DNA of 64,000 nucleotides from Harryflintia acetispora. Its GTDB lineage: Bacteria; Bacillota; Clostridia; Oscillospirales; Ruminococcaceae. The stretch covers positions 124,001 through 188,000 of the forward strand of contig SLUK01000003.1 of NCBI GenBank assembly GCA_004340125.1. Reading direction: 5' to 3'. Shown here one piece after another: positions 22,502-31,412 of this stretch (its first letter is position 1; every line of letters begins with the position of its first letter). Both the position numbers and the translations under genes were made by a program. The notes beneath the pieces are model-generated. The model made no database searches. It was not told where the DNA came from and saw nothing but the letters and a program-made list of their open reading frames with translations.

Positions 22502-23371
22502 ATGGAATTTATCATTGTGACGGGAATGTCGGGCGCCGGGAAATCCAAAGCCATCGACGTGTTAGAGGACATCGGTTTTTTCTGCGTGGACAACGTCCCT
22601 CCGCAGCTGCTCGGGCGGTTTGCCGACCTGCAGAAGCTCTCGGGCGGGACGATCAATAAGATCGCCGTGGTGGTGGACGCGCGGGGCAGGGAGATGTTCC
22701 GCGACTTCCTCTCCTCGCTGCGGTCGCTCAACGAGACGGTGGAAGGCTATAAAATCCTCTTTCTCGATGCGTCGGACGGCGTGCTGCTCAAGCGCTACAA
22801 GGAGGGCAGGCGCAAGCATCCGCTGCTGGGCGGGGATACCTTGACTTTGCAGGAGGCGATCGCCGCCGAGCGGGAGCTGCTGCATGAGGCGCGCCAGCGG
22901 GCGGACTATGTCGTCGACACCTCGCTGATGGCCCCCTCCCAGCTGCGGGAGTACCTGATCGGCACCTTTTTGCAGAGCACCCATCAGGCCATGCTGGTGC
23001 GCTGCATGTCCTTCGGCTTCAAAAACGGGCTCCCGGCCGAGGCGGACTTGGTTTTTGACGTGCGCTGCCTGCCCAACCCCTTTTACGTCCCCGAGCTCAA
23101 GGAGCACACCGGGCTGGAAGCGCCGGTGCGCGACTATGTCTTCCAGTGGCCGCAGAGCCAGCAGCTGGCACAGCGGCTGTGCGACCTGCTCGATTTTCTG
23201 ATCCCGCTCTATCTCAAGGAGGGGAAGAGCCAGCTGGTGGTGGCGATCGGTTGTACGGGAGGGCGGCATCGCTCGGTAGCCTTTGCCGAGCGCCTGAGCG
23301 GGCATCTGCAAAAGAAGGGCCTGCGGGTGGTGACCAGCCACCGGGACAAGGACAAGCCGAATCAATACTGA
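22502..23371 (+). CDS. rapZ: RNase adapter RapZ / YvcJ nucleotide-binding protein
   Basis: 289 residues, full length. Walker A GMSGAGKSKAI at residue 8, Walker-B-like DNVPPQLLGRF, and the C-terminal domain with DLVFDVRCLPNP and GCTGGRHRSVAFAE. In enteric bacteria RapZ controls glmS through small RNAs; in Firmicutes YvcJ binds and hydrolyses GTP and affects competence and cell-wall metabolism. ATG 22502 follows GGGAGGG. In many Firmicutes rapZ sits with glmR (yvcK) and whiA; here neither is next to it. Confidence 0.93.
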   Translation: MEFIIVTGMSGAGKSKAIDVLEDIGFFCVDNVPPQLLGRFADLQKLSGGTINKIAVVVDARGREMFRDFLSSLRSLNETVEGYKILFLDASDGVLLKRYKEGRRKHPLLGGDTLTLQEAIAAERELLHEARQRADYVVDTSLMAPSQLREYLIGTFLQSTHQAMLVRCMSFGFKNGLPAEADLVFDVRCLPNPFYVPELKEHTGLEAPVRDYVFQWPQSQQLAQRLCDLLDFLIPLYLKEGKSQLVVAIGCTGGRHRSVAFAERLSGHLQKKGLRVVTSHRDKDKPNQY

Positions 23372-23380
23372 GAAAATGGC

Positions 23381-23416
23381 AAGGGCCCGCAGATGATAGT
23401 CTGCGGGCCCTTTTTG
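23381..23416 (+). terminator. Bidirectional terminator between rapZ and the flavodoxin gene
   Basis: 13-bp stem AAGGGCCCGCAGA / TCTGCGGGCCCTT, loop TGATAG, then TTT on the plus strand; it ends 2-6 bp from the convergent stop at 23418. Confidence 0.88.
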
Positions 23417-23417
23417 A

Positions 23418-23924
23418 TCAGTTCCCCGTCAGTCCCGCGGCAAAGGCCGCGGCCCTTTTGAGGTCGCCGGAGTCGGGATGGGAGCGCGCCTGCTCGAAGT
23501 TTTCCAGCAGGGCGCGGCTTCGCGTATCCTCCGCCTTTTCGGCAAGGGCGGCGCGGTAGCGCGCCCCGACCGCCTCCGGCATCCTCCCCTGGCACAGAAA
23601 GCCCCCGGCGAAGCTGCTGTCTTCGGGCAGCAGGGAGCGCACCCGCGCGAGGATCTGCTCAAAGTATTCCGGCGCGCCGCCGAAGCCCGCCGTGCCGAAC
23701 AGAGCCACCCGCTTGCCGGAGAGGGTGGCAAGAAAGCGGGTGAAGGCTTCGCTGCAGCTTCCCTTGTCCGTCCAAAAGCCCGCGAGGATCAGCCCGGCTT
23801 CCAGCGCATCGGGGGAGGGCGGTCCGAAGTAGAGGCAGTCTTTACCTGGCAGCGCGTCCCGGATGGCCTCGGCGATCAGGCGGGTGTTCCCGGTGCGGCT
23901 CACATAAACGATGGAATAGGTCAT
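23418..23924 (-). CDS. Flavodoxin-family protein (BilS-like)
   Basis: 168 residues; ATG 23924 has AAGGAGA 9 bases upstream, while the longer frame is unsupported. The FMN phosphate loop SRTGNTRLIAEAI is at residues 9-21, and the later loops AGFWTDKGSCSEA and FGTAGFGGAPEYF fit flavodoxin folds. FLCQGRMPE and WTDKG are phrases I associate with the BilS family of bilirubin-reduction operons, but no bilR is present, so only flavodoxin-like electron transfer is supported. Confidence 0.75.
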   Translation of the reverse strand: MTYSIVYVSRTGNTRLIAEAIRDALPGKDCLYFGPPSPDALEAGLILAGFWTDKGSCSEAFTRFLATLSGKRVALFGTAGFGGAPEYFEQILARVRSLLPEDSSFAGGFLCQGRMPEAVGARYRAALAEKAEDTRSRALLENFEQARSHPDSGDLKRAAAFAAGLTGN

Positions 23925-24154
23925 GGCTTGAAATCTCCTTTCCACTAACAGTATACCGCATGGGTCAAGAGAAAAACTCATTTGCGTTTTGCGGGTGTGC
24001 GTGATAAAATAATAGTATTGTATAAAATTTTTGGAATGCGATTGGGAAAATTATACATTTTGTAATATACGGAATTTTTGTTGGAAAGCAATAAAAAAAC
24101 AGGCCCTGCTTCAGAGGCCTGCACAAAAATTCGTTCGGGATGGCGGCATCATTA

Positions 24155-24166
24155 AAACTATAGTTT
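24155..24166 (+). repeat. Palindrome upstream of the AraC-type gene
   Basis: AAACTATAGTTT, a perfect 12-bp palindrome holding a possible -10 (TATAGT 24159-24164), 36 bp before the TTG start. No good -35. The rest of 23925-24154 is A+T rich and holds one hairpin (about 24100-24122) followed by T7 on the minus strand, with no obvious gene to terminate. Confidence 0.35.
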
Positions 24167-24202
24167 GCGCACATGCGGCAAGCATACGGGAGGGAAAGCT
24201 GT

Positions 24203-26524
24203 TTGGAGAGCAAGAAGCGAAACAGCCTGTTTACAACCTGGGTCGTATCCTATCTGGCGGTCCTGCTTCTTCCGCTGCTGTTTAGCTGGATGGTCTACCA
24301 TACGGCCTATGGCATCATAGAAAAAAACATCTCCAAGATCAACCAGATCACCCTGGCGCAGACCAACGAGTCGATCGACCGGGTGTTCGGCGAATTGATG
24401 AGCACCGGGCGTCAGATCCTTTCGGACGAGAAGGTGCTCTCGCTGATGTACGCCCCCTCGCCGCTGACTCCGGCCAAGCTGCAGCGGATCGGCACCCTGC
24501 AGTCCGAGCTGACCAAGAAGAGCGCCTTCGGCAGCTACATCAAGGAGATTTATGTCTATTTCCCCGCCGCGCAGGTGGCGGCCTCGACCGGCGGGATCCT
24601 CAAACAGGAATCGTTTGAGCATACGCTGAAGGAACGCTTCTGGACCGATTTTTCCACCTTCGCCTCCTGGTCGGGGGCCGAGGGAAGGCTGACCGTCAAG
24701 CTGCTGCGCGACCCGCAGTCATCGGATGGCGGGGCGCAGAAGGTCGCGGTGCTGCTTTCGGACGGGCTCTATACCGGAGAGCCGGACGCGGTCTGTATGT
24801 TCATCCTGGACGCGCGTTCGATCGAAAACCTTCTCGAGAGCTACCATGTGGGGGAGCCCGGGCTCAACCAACAGGTTTGGGCCATCGCGCCGGACGGGCG
24901 GTATCTGGCGCCGGACGCGGGCCAGGTGCTGCCCGGGGAAATCCTCTACGATGTCGGATTGCACGACGGGACCGAGATCGTGAACATCGGAAGCAGCAAG
25001 CAGGCGGTCGTGGTTTCCACCTCGGCAATCACCGGCTGGAAGCTGCTCTCCCTGAGCTCGGTGGAGCACTATGCCGCCCAGCTGCGGCAGATCCGCTACA
25101 TCTATTTCGCCTTTTTGATTTTCTGCCTCTTTGCGGGGGCGGCCATTTCGCTGTACTTCTCCAAGAAGAATTATACCCCGGTGCGCCGGATGAGCGATAT
25201 GTTCCTCAAGCGTCTCTCCAGCGCGCCCGCGCGCTCGGGGGACGATTTCTCGATCCTCGAGCAGGGCCTGGGCGAACTGCTCAAACAAAACAAGGACTAC
25301 GAGGAGCAGCTCGACCACCAGAAGAAGGACCTGCGCCAGCTCTGGCTGGTGCAGATGCTGCGCGGGAAAATCCACAGCGAGCAGACCTTCCGGGCGGTCT
25401 GCACCGACTACCAGCTCGACTTCACCAGCGAACGCTTCCTGGTGATCGGGGTCATCATCGAGGACAGCAGCGCGCTCTTCGAGGAGAAGGCCATTTCGGA
25501 GGACGAGGATACGCTGACCATGGTCAATTTCATGGTCGCCTCGGTGCTCGAGGAGCTGCTGCAGCAGGACTATGCCGGCTACTGCTGCGACTATGCCGGG
25601 ACCCTCTACTGCGTGGTGAACCTGCACGGCGAGCCGGGGGAGGGGACCGACGCGCAGCTGCAGGAAATCTGCCGCAAGGCGGTCAGCTTCACCGAGAGCC
25701 GGTTCGACATCCGTATGCAGTGCTATCTGAGCGCGGTCTGCGAGGGGATGCGCGGTATCCACGAGGCCTACAAGGAGGTCAGCTGGGGGCTCGAGCAGAT
25801 GGAGAGTTTCCACATCGAAACGCGTACCGCCAGCCGGGAGGACATCCGCTATGAGGCGCCCGAGGAGCCGGAGGCGCCGCTTTCGGTGATGAGCCAGCAG
25901 CTGAGCGCGGCGGTCGCCGCCGGGGAGCGCGCCGAGGCGCTCTCCCTCTTCGGCGCCATCCTGGGCGAGCAGATGGCCGGGCAGGAGCGCTCCTTCTTCT
26001 ATGCGCGGCTGTACACCTTCTCCACCCTCGGCGAGGTCTACCGCTCGGTGCTGCACCTGCCGGCGGGCGAGCAGCTCCATGCGCTGGCCGCCGCGGTGGA
26101 GGGCGCGAGGACCATGAACGAATTAAGGGCACTGGCAGAGGATACCTTCGCATCCATTCACCGTGCCCTCACGCAGCACACCGAAGCCGGCTCGTCGCCG
26201 GTCCAGGTGGTCTCTATTATGGAATATATCGATCAAAATTATTCGGACCCGAATCTGAGCGTCGCGTCGATCTCCGAACAGTTCTCGGTCAGCCAGAGCT
26301 ATCTGCTGCGGCTGTTTAAGAAGTCGGTCCACACCGGCGTGCTGGAATACATCAGCCAAAAAAGGGTGGACGAGGCGAAGCTGCTGCTCAAGGGGACCCC
26401 CGGCACTGTGGGCGAGGTTGCCGCAGCGGTCGGCTACAGCAATTCCCTCGCCCTGATCCGTGCCTTCAAAAAGCTGGAGGGGGTCACGCCCGCGACCTAC
26501 CGCAAGATCACGGCCGGGCATTAA
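24203..26524 (+). CDS. Membrane-bound AraC-family regulator with extracellular sensor
   Basis: 773 residues. TTG 24203 is preferred because GGGAGGG lies 8 bases upstream; an ATG 30 bases earlier has no site. TM1 about residues 9-31, a dCache-like extracellular domain (about 32-290), TM2 about 295-318, a long cytosolic middle region (about 340-650) and a C-terminal AraC double helix-turn-helix (YIDQNYSDPNLSVASISEQF, then TVGEVAAAVGYSNSLALIRAF). Such one-component regulators control polysaccharide-uptake operons; the convergent LplBC-type importer is the natural target. Its TAA shares TTAA with the permease stop on the other strand. Confidence 0.88.
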   Translation: MESKKRNSLFTTWVVSYLAVLLLPLLFSWMVYHTAYGIIEKNISKINQITLAQTNESIDRVFGELMSTGRQILSDEKVLSLMYAPSPLTPAKLQRIGTLQSELTKKSAFGSYIKEIYVYFPAAQVAASTGGILKQESFEHTLKERFWTDFSTFASWSGAEGRLTVKLLRDPQSSDGGAQKVAVLLSDGLYTGEPDAVCMFILDARSIENLLESYHVGEPGLNQQVWAIAPDGRYLAPDAGQVLPGEILYDVGLHDGTEIVNIGSSKQAVVVSTSAITGWKLLSLSSVEHYAAQLRQIRYIYFAFLIFCLFAGAAISLYFSKKNYTPVRRMSDMFLKRLSSAPARSGDDFSILEQGLGELLKQNKDYEEQLDHQKKDLRQLWLVQMLRGKIHSEQTFRAVCTDYQLDFTSERFLVIGVIIEDSSALFEEKAISEDEDTLTMVNFMVASVLEELLQQDYAGYCCDYAGTLYCVVNLHGEPGEGTDAQLQEICRKAVSFTESRFDIRMQCYLSAVCEGMRGIHEAYKEVSWGLEQMESFHIETRTASREDIRYEAPEEPEAPLSVMSQQLSAAVAAGERAEALSLFGAILGEQMAGQERSFFYARLYTFSTLGEVYRSVLHLPAGEQLHALAAAVEGARTMNELRALAEDTFASIHRALTQHTEAGSSPVQVVSIMEYIDQNYSDPNLSVASISEQFSVSQSYLLRLFKKSVHTGVLEYISQKRVDEAKLLLKGTPGTVGEVAAAVGYSNSLALIRAFKKLEGVTPATYRKITAGH

Positions 26525-27411
26525 CCCTTGATCGAACCGATCATGACGCCCGAGACAAAGTATTTCTGCACGAAGGGATAGATCACGAGCATCGGGATGA
26601 TCGAAATCATGATGGTGCAGTACTTGACTAAGGGGCGGAAGCGGTCGATCGCGGTCGGGTCGGAGTTCTCGCTGACGATCGAGTTGTTCGAGGTCTGCAA
26701 AATGATCTCGCGCAGGGTCAGCTGCAGCGGGAAAAGGTCTCTTCTCCTCTGCAAGTAGATCGAAGCGTTGAACCATGCGTTCCAGTTTTTGATCGCGTAG
26801 AACAGCACGATGACCGCCAGCACCGCCTTGGAAACCGGCAGCACGATCTGGAAGAGGATGCGCAAATGCCCCGCGCCGTCGATCTTGGCCGCCTCGGTCA
26901 GCGCGTCCGGGATGGCGGCGAACGAGGTGCGCATGACGATGATGTTGTACACCGACACGGTGCCCGGGATGATCAGCGCCCACATGGTGTCGATCAGGTT
27001 CAGATTGCGCACGATCATGTAGGTCGGGATCAATCCTCCGCTGAAGATCATGGTAAAGGTCAGCAGGAAAAGCAGCGGCTTACGGAAAAAGAGGTCCTTG
27101 CGCGAAAGCCCATAGGCCGCCAGGATGGTGATCGCCATCGCGAAGAGGGTGGCCCCCGCCACGTAGATGACGGTGTTTCCATAGGCGCGCAGGATGTTCG
27201 GGTTGTCGAGCACGAACTTGAAGCCGCCCAGGGTGGCCTCTCCCAGGGGCTTGAGCGCCAGCTGGCTGTTTGCCTGCAGTACGTCCGGGTCGCTGATCGA
27301 GCTCATGGCCACATGCCAGACCGGGAGGATGAAGACCACCGCCAGAATGACAAGGAAAATGGTGTTGAATACGGCGAAGATTTTTTCGCCGGTCGTACGT
27401 CTGTCTCCCAT
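26521..27411 (-). CDS. Carbohydrate ABC transporter permease (LplC/YtcP type)
   Basis: 296 residues, six membrane helices. ATG 27411 has AGGAGG 9 bases upstream; a start at 27435 would overlap the previous gene and lies before the ribosome site. The EAA loop is clear: IPDALTEAAKIDGAGHLRILFQIVLPVSK (about residues 180-205). Last gene of the minus-strand oligosaccharide importer. Substrates of this class include aldouronates and other polysaccharide fragments; none can be assigned here. Confidence 0.9.
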   Translation of the reverse strand: MGDRRTTGEKIFAVFNTIFLVILAVVFILPVWHVAMSSISDPDVLQANSQLALKPLGEATLGGFKFVLDNPNILRAYGNTVIYVAGATLFAMAITILAAYGLSRKDLFFRKPLLFLLTFTMIFSGGLIPTYMIVRNLNLIDTMWALIIPGTVSVYNIIVMRTSFAAIPDALTEAAKIDGAGHLRILFQIVLPVSKAVLAVIVLFYAIKNWNAWFNASIYLQRRRDLFPLQLTLREIILQTSNNSIVSENSDPTAIDRFRPLVKYCTIMISIIPMLVIYPFVQKYFVSGVMIGSIKG

Positions 27412-27428
27412 CGTGTTCTTCCTCCTTT

Positions 27429-28427
27429 CTACCACAGGCTGGTTTCGCCGACCTTCTGGCTGATCTTATTGGCAATAAAGATCACGATGAAATTGATCAG
27501 CGAGTTGAAGAGCCCCACCGCCGTGGCGTAGCTGTAATCTCCGTTTTGCAAACCGATCCGGTAAACGTAGGTCTGGATGATGTCGGCCGTCTGATAGGTC
27601 GAGGGGCCGTACATCAGCAGCACCTTCTCATAATCCAGGGTCATGACCTCGCCCAGGCGCATGATGAAGAGGATGACGATGGTAGGCATGAGCCCCGGCA
27701 GGGTGACGTGCAGCGTCTGCTTCCAGCGGCCCGCGCCGTCGATCTTGGCCGCCTCGTAGAGCTCCTGGTCGATCCCACTCAAAGCGGAGATGTAGATGAT
27801 CGAGGAGTAGCCGATGTGCTGCCAGACGTTCGAGCCGATGAACAGCGCGCGGAAGGCTTCGGGCTTGCCGAGCAGGTTGCCCCCGTCGCCGCCCAGGAGG
27901 ACGGAAAGCTGGGTGAGCAGGCCCTGGCTTTTGGTGAAGTCCTGTAAAATACCGACCACGACCACCACCGAGATGAAGTAGGGGAGGTAGGAGATGGTCT
28001 GGACCGTCTTTTTAAAGCGCTGGTTGCGCACTTCGTTGAGCAGCAGCGCCAGAATGATCGGAACCGGGAAGGAAATGAGCAGTCCGTACATGCTCAGCAG
28101 CAGGGTGTTTTTGAGCAGACGGAAGAAATAGATGGAATTGAAGAATGCGAGAAAATGCTTGAACCCGACGAACGGGCTGCCTAAGAAGCCAAGGCGGAAG
28201 GAGAAGTCCTGGAACGCCATGGCGATACCGCCCATGGGCAGGTAGTGGAAGATGATGAAATAGGCGATGACCGGAAGAAGCATGAGATAGACCGCATAGT
28301 TCTGCTTTAAATCCCGCCGGATAAGGCGGTTGCGGTCCTTTTTTTCCAGCTCCTTGCGGGCCTTGAGCTCGTCAGCCGCTTTTGCGGTCTGGATGGTTTT
28401 TGGCTTTGCCGCGGTTGCAGTTGGCAT
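27429..28427 (-). CDS. Carbohydrate ABC transporter permease (LplB type)
   Basis: 332 residues from ATG 28427 (AAAGGGGG upstream). A 35-residue Lys/Ala-rich cytosolic N-terminus precedes six helices. EAA loop: IDQELYEAAKIDGAGRWKQTLHVTLP. A typical YMLLPVIAYFIIFHYLPMGG start of the LplB class is present. It pairs with the next permease as a heterodimer. No ATPase gene is here, as usual for this class, which shares an MsmK-like ATPase encoded elsewhere. Confidence 0.92.
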   Translation of the reverse strand: MPTATAAKPKTIQTAKAADELKARKELEKKDRNRLIRRDLKQNYAVYLMLLPVIAYFIIFHYLPMGGIAMAFQDFSFRLGFLGSPFVGFKHFLAFFNSIYFFRLLKNTLLLSMYGLLISFPVPIILALLLNEVRNQRFKKTVQTISYLPYFISVVVVVGILQDFTKSQGLLTQLSVLLGGDGGNLLGKPEAFRALFIGSNVWQHIGYSSIIYISALSGIDQELYEAAKIDGAGRWKQTLHVTLPGLMPTIVILFIMRLGEVMTLDYEKVLLMYGPSTYQTADIIQTYVYRIGLQNGDYSYATAVGLFNSLINFIVIFIANKISQKVGETSLW

Positions 28428-28480
28428 GGTATGGCCCCCTTTACAAAAAACGGTTGTGGGTGAGTCAAAAAGAATAGGGG

Positions 28481-28509
28481 AAAAGGGAGAGGCGAACCCT
28501 CTCCCTTTT
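28481..28509 (-). terminator. Attenuating terminator between binding protein and permeases
   Basis: 12-bp stem AAAAGGGAGAGG / CCTCTCCCTTTT with a 5-base loop, 17 bp after the binding-protein stop. T-rich sequence in the stem end on the minus strand. It would keep the binding protein in excess. Confidence 0.75.
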
Positions 28510-28525
28510 CTCACAAAGGAATCCC

Positions 28526-30190
28526 TTATTCGCCGGGACGGTTGTTGTAACGGTCGAGGGCGGCCTGCTGAATGGCGATGGCGTCGTCGATGCCCATTGC
28601 TTTGATCTGCTCGACGAAGGCGTCGTACTCATCCAGGCTCTTGGTGCCGGAGATGAAGCTCACGGTGTTCTCGTCCACGAAGGTCTTGATGTCGGCCATC
28701 AGGGAGGAGTAGGTGGTGTTCTCTTCCGCGGTCATGGTGATGTTGATCGGCATCATCCAATCATCCGGCTGGCTGCACCAGGCGTCCATGGACTCCTTCT
28801 GCAGCGGCAGGAAGATGTCGGTCTGGTAATCCGGAATCTTCAGAGGAGCATCCTTGACGGCGTACTTGATGAAGAACGCGGTCGGGGAAACGCCCTCGGG
28901 ATTGCTGTAGCGGAAGTCGTAGCTGAGGATGCGCTTGCCGTCGACCATGTTGAAGCTTCTGCCGTCGTCGAGGCCGTAGTTGGCGTCCAGAGCCACGTCA
29001 TAGTTGTAGTGGTAATCCATCCACTCGATCGCCTCGACGAGGTGCTCGCTGTTGGCGGAGAAGGAGTAGACGGAGCCGGTCTGGAAGTCGTCGCTGCGGA
29101 TGTGGGTGGTGTCGCCCGCGTTCTGCACGGGAGGCGCAACGCCGACCAGGCGCAGGTCTTCGTTCTTGGCGCCGCGCTCGACATAGTTCTTGTCGCAGCG
29201 GGTGGTCCAGGTGACGCAGGCGCCGATGTTGTCGTTGAACATCATCTCGTTGTCGATCGAGGTGAAGGAACCGGTGCGGGCCATGAAGTCAGGATCGATC
29301 AGGCCTTCGCTGTACCACTGGTTCATCAGGGTGACGTACTCCTTGTAGCCGGCTTCGACCGGGCCGTACTTGACGGTGCCGTCGACCTGGAAGAACTCGG
29401 GCGCAACGCCGAATCCTGCGCTCAGCTCGCCGAACTGCGGAATACCGGTGTTCTGCAGATAGAGGGGAGCCTGGCAGCCCAGGGATTTGAAGCCGGCGAG
29501 CATCTCGTGCCAGTCGTCATAGGTGACCGGGCGATCGAGGCCGAGCTTGTCGAGGAAGTCCTGACGCACGGCCAGGCCGCTCTCGGTGATGCATACGCGG
29601 TCGAACAGCTGGTACATGCCGTAGCGCTTGCCGCTGTCGGTCACGACGTCTTTTTTAAGCGACGGATTTTTGTCCAGGAAGCCCATGTAGTTGGGCATAT
29701 ACTGGGTGTAATCGTTGAGCTCCGCGAAGAACCCGTCGTCGATGGCCTTGTCCTGGCCGCCGCGGTAGAGCATGTTTCTGCTCAGCAGCTGCATGACGAT
29801 GTCGGGCATATCGTCGGAAGCGAACAGCAGGTTATAGGCATCGGTCTCGCTGCCCTCGGCGGGAATGATCCAGTTGATATGTACGTTGGTCTTCTCCTCC
29901 AGCGCCTGATAGAACTCGCCGTCGTTGGGGTCCTTGAGCTCGGCCAGGTCCTCGGCATAGGGCCACCAGAAGTTGAGTTCGATCTTTTCCGCGCTGATCG
30001 GCAGGGGGGTCTCGGTGATCCCCTCGGCGGCGGGCTCGCCCTCGGGGGTAGCCTGCGAAGCGGCGGAGCTCTCACCGGCCGGCGCGCTCTCGGCGGGCTC
30101 TGCTTCGGTCTTGCTGCCGCAGCCGGCCAGAGACGAGAGCAGCATTGCCATGGCGATCAGGGCCGCGGATATTCTGCTTGCCTTTTTCAT
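28526..30190 (-). CDS. Extracellular oligosaccharide-binding lipoprotein of an ABC importer
   Basis: 554 residues; ATG 30190 with AAAGGAG upstream. Lipobox LSSLAGC (Cys about 24), a Glu/Ala/Ser linker to about 60, then a large type-1 extracellular solute-binding fold (WPYAEDLAELKDPNDGEF, DMPDIVMQLL, DWHEMLAGFKSLG, WTTRCDKNYV). Size and partners match the LplA/YtcQ class that binds oligosaccharides. First gene of the importer operon. Confidence 0.9.
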   Translation of the reverse strand: MKKASRISAALIAMAMLLSSLAGCGSKTEAEPAESAPAGESSAASQATPEGEPAAEGITETPLPISAEKIELNFWWPYAEDLAELKDPNDGEFYQALEEKTNVHINWIIPAEGSETDAYNLLFASDDMPDIVMQLLSRNMLYRGGQDKAIDDGFFAELNDYTQYMPNYMGFLDKNPSLKKDVVTDSGKRYGMYQLFDRVCITESGLAVRQDFLDKLGLDRPVTYDDWHEMLAGFKSLGCQAPLYLQNTGIPQFGELSAGFGVAPEFFQVDGTVKYGPVEAGYKEYVTLMNQWYSEGLIDPDFMARTGSFTSIDNEMMFNDNIGACVTWTTRCDKNYVERGAKNEDLRLVGVAPPVQNAGDTTHIRSDDFQTGSVYSFSANSEHLVEAIEWMDYHYNYDVALDANYGLDDGRSFNMVDGKRILSYDFRYSNPEGVSPTAFFIKYAVKDAPLKIPDYQTDIFLPLQKESMDAWCSQPDDWMMPINITMTAEENTTYSSLMADIKTFVDENTVSFISGTKSLDEYDAFVEQIKAMGIDDAIAIQQAALDRYNNRPGE

Positions 30191-30614
30191 TTTAATACTC
30201 CTTTGCAAATTTATTTCACCCAGCCTCTCCTAATATAATAAGAAGGGCCGGGCTACACACACCTCAAAGTTGCTGGAAAAAACAGGGCAACTGCCACAAG
30301 GATTGTGCCGCCCCTGGCAGTGCGCTTGGTGATTTTGTCAATATATAGAGTATCATTCGCTCCCTCCCCGTCGCAAGTGACAGTTTGCGGCTTTGGATTA
30401 TCAATATCCGAACGGGACCGCCGGTCGTGTGGCATTTTTGTCGGAAGCAAGCGGATGGCCTGATTGTGAACAAGTTAACAAATTTGTTATCAATTTATGA
30501 ACAATTATCATTTTTGGAACCAAAAGATTCAGAAAATGAAGAGAAACGGGCCTGTATTGCTGCGGTTTTGTCACACAATACAGGTCCGTTTCGTTTTTTG
30601 GCAATTATTCCGGT
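30191..30614. promoter_or_regulatory. Intergenic region upstream of the importer operon
   Basis: 424 bases without a gene. Near 30233-30238 a minus-strand TATTAT could be the -10 of the importer; no good -35 is present, consistent with activator dependence. A long hairpin lies at 30543-30592 (17-bp arms GAAACGGGCCTGTATTG / CAATACAGGTCCGTTTC, one wobble), placed to end the HAD-gene transcript. The part 30455-30530 is A+T rich with TTAACAAATTTGTTA-type symmetry. Short open frames here look non-coding. Confidence 0.5.
30543..30592 (-). terminator. Hairpin after the HAD phosphatase gene
   Basis: 17-bp stem with 16-base loop, 23 bp past the stop at 30615 on the minus strand. T-rich on both sides (GTTTCGTTTTTT on plus; TTTCTCTTCATTTT on minus). 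Confidence 0.65.
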
Positions 30615-31412
30615 TTAACCCTCCGGGCTAAAGACGTACGTCTCGATCGCCTGGATTACGCCGTATTCGCGGTTGCTTTTGGCGCGGTAGGCGGCATGCC
30701 GAAAGATGTCGGGGTGGCTGTTCTCCATGGCGAAGCTGTATTTGGCGCTTTGCAGCATCCCGACGTCGTTGAAATAATCCCCGAAGGCCATCGTCTCGTC
30801 GGGGGTGATCCCGAGGCGCCGCTGCAAATCCCGTAGGGCGACGCCCTTGTTGATCCCGGCGTCCATGACGTCCATGCAGGTGCCGGCCGAAATCTGGAGG
30901 GACAACCCGTCCCCGAATACCTTTTGCAGGGCGGGGTAGGAGTTGTTTTGGGGCTCGTGTATGTCGTCCACGCTGACCTTGAAGATTTCATCCTCCACCT
31001 TTGTCAGGTCGCTCACGATCTTGCTTTTTTGATAAAAGCTCAGGATCTCGGGCGGCAGGTTCTCGACGGAGGGGAGCACGTAGCATCCCTGCAGCCCGCA
31101 CAGGCTGACGAAAACCCCGGGCAGCGAGCCCAGCACCCCGAGCAGCCGCAGCAGTTTTTCGCGTTCAATGGTGTGCACCGCGGCCAACTCGCCGCCCTCC
31201 ACCAGGTAAGCGCCGTTGTCGCAGATGAAGTCGGGCTGCACCGGGCTGTCCTGGAAGATGTCCTGCAGCCCGATATAGGGGCGGCCGCTGGCCACGACAA
31301 AATGAATATCCTGCTCCCGCAGCCGGGCAAGCAGGCCCCAAAAGCCGGGCGGCAGCTGGTCCTGCCCATCGAGCAGGGTGCCGTCCATGTCCGAGGCGAT
31401 CAACCGTATCAT
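30615..31412 (-). CDS. HAD superfamily (Cof-type, IIB) phosphatase
   Basis: 265 residues from ATG 31412, which has AAGGAGG upstream and overlaps the previous stop (ATGA). HAD motif I ASDMDGTLLDG at residues 6-16, motif II VVASGRP, motif III Lys in GINKGVALRDL, motif IV AFGDYFNDVGML. A cap domain of the IIB type lies between (about 90-190). Such enzymes remove phosphate from sugar phosphates, flavin or cofactors. Co-transcribed with an alkaline-phosphatase-superfamily protein. Confidence 0.92.
   Translation of the reverse strand: MIRLIASDMDGTLLDGQDQLPPGFWGLLARLREQDIHFVVASGRPYIGLQDIFQDSPVQPDFICDNGAYLVEGGELAAVHTIEREKLLRLLGVLGSLPGVFVSLCGLQGCYVLPSVENLPPEILSFYQKSKIVSDLTKVEDEIFKVSVDDIHEPQNNSYPALQKVFGDGLSLQISAGTCMDVMDAGINKGVALRDLQRRLGITPDETMAFGDYFNDVGMLQSAKYSFAMENSHPDIFRHAAYRAKSNREYGVIQAIETYVFSPEG

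Noticed and set aside
24100..24122. Minus-strand terminator with T7
   Set aside because: No minus-strand gene lies upstream to be terminated; an unknown antisense RNA is possible but unsupported.
29009..30238. 409-residue plus-strand open frame opposite the oligosaccharide-binding protein
   Set aside because: Antisense shadow with Val/Leu/Gly/Asp bias; the minus-strand lipoprotein is unmistakable.
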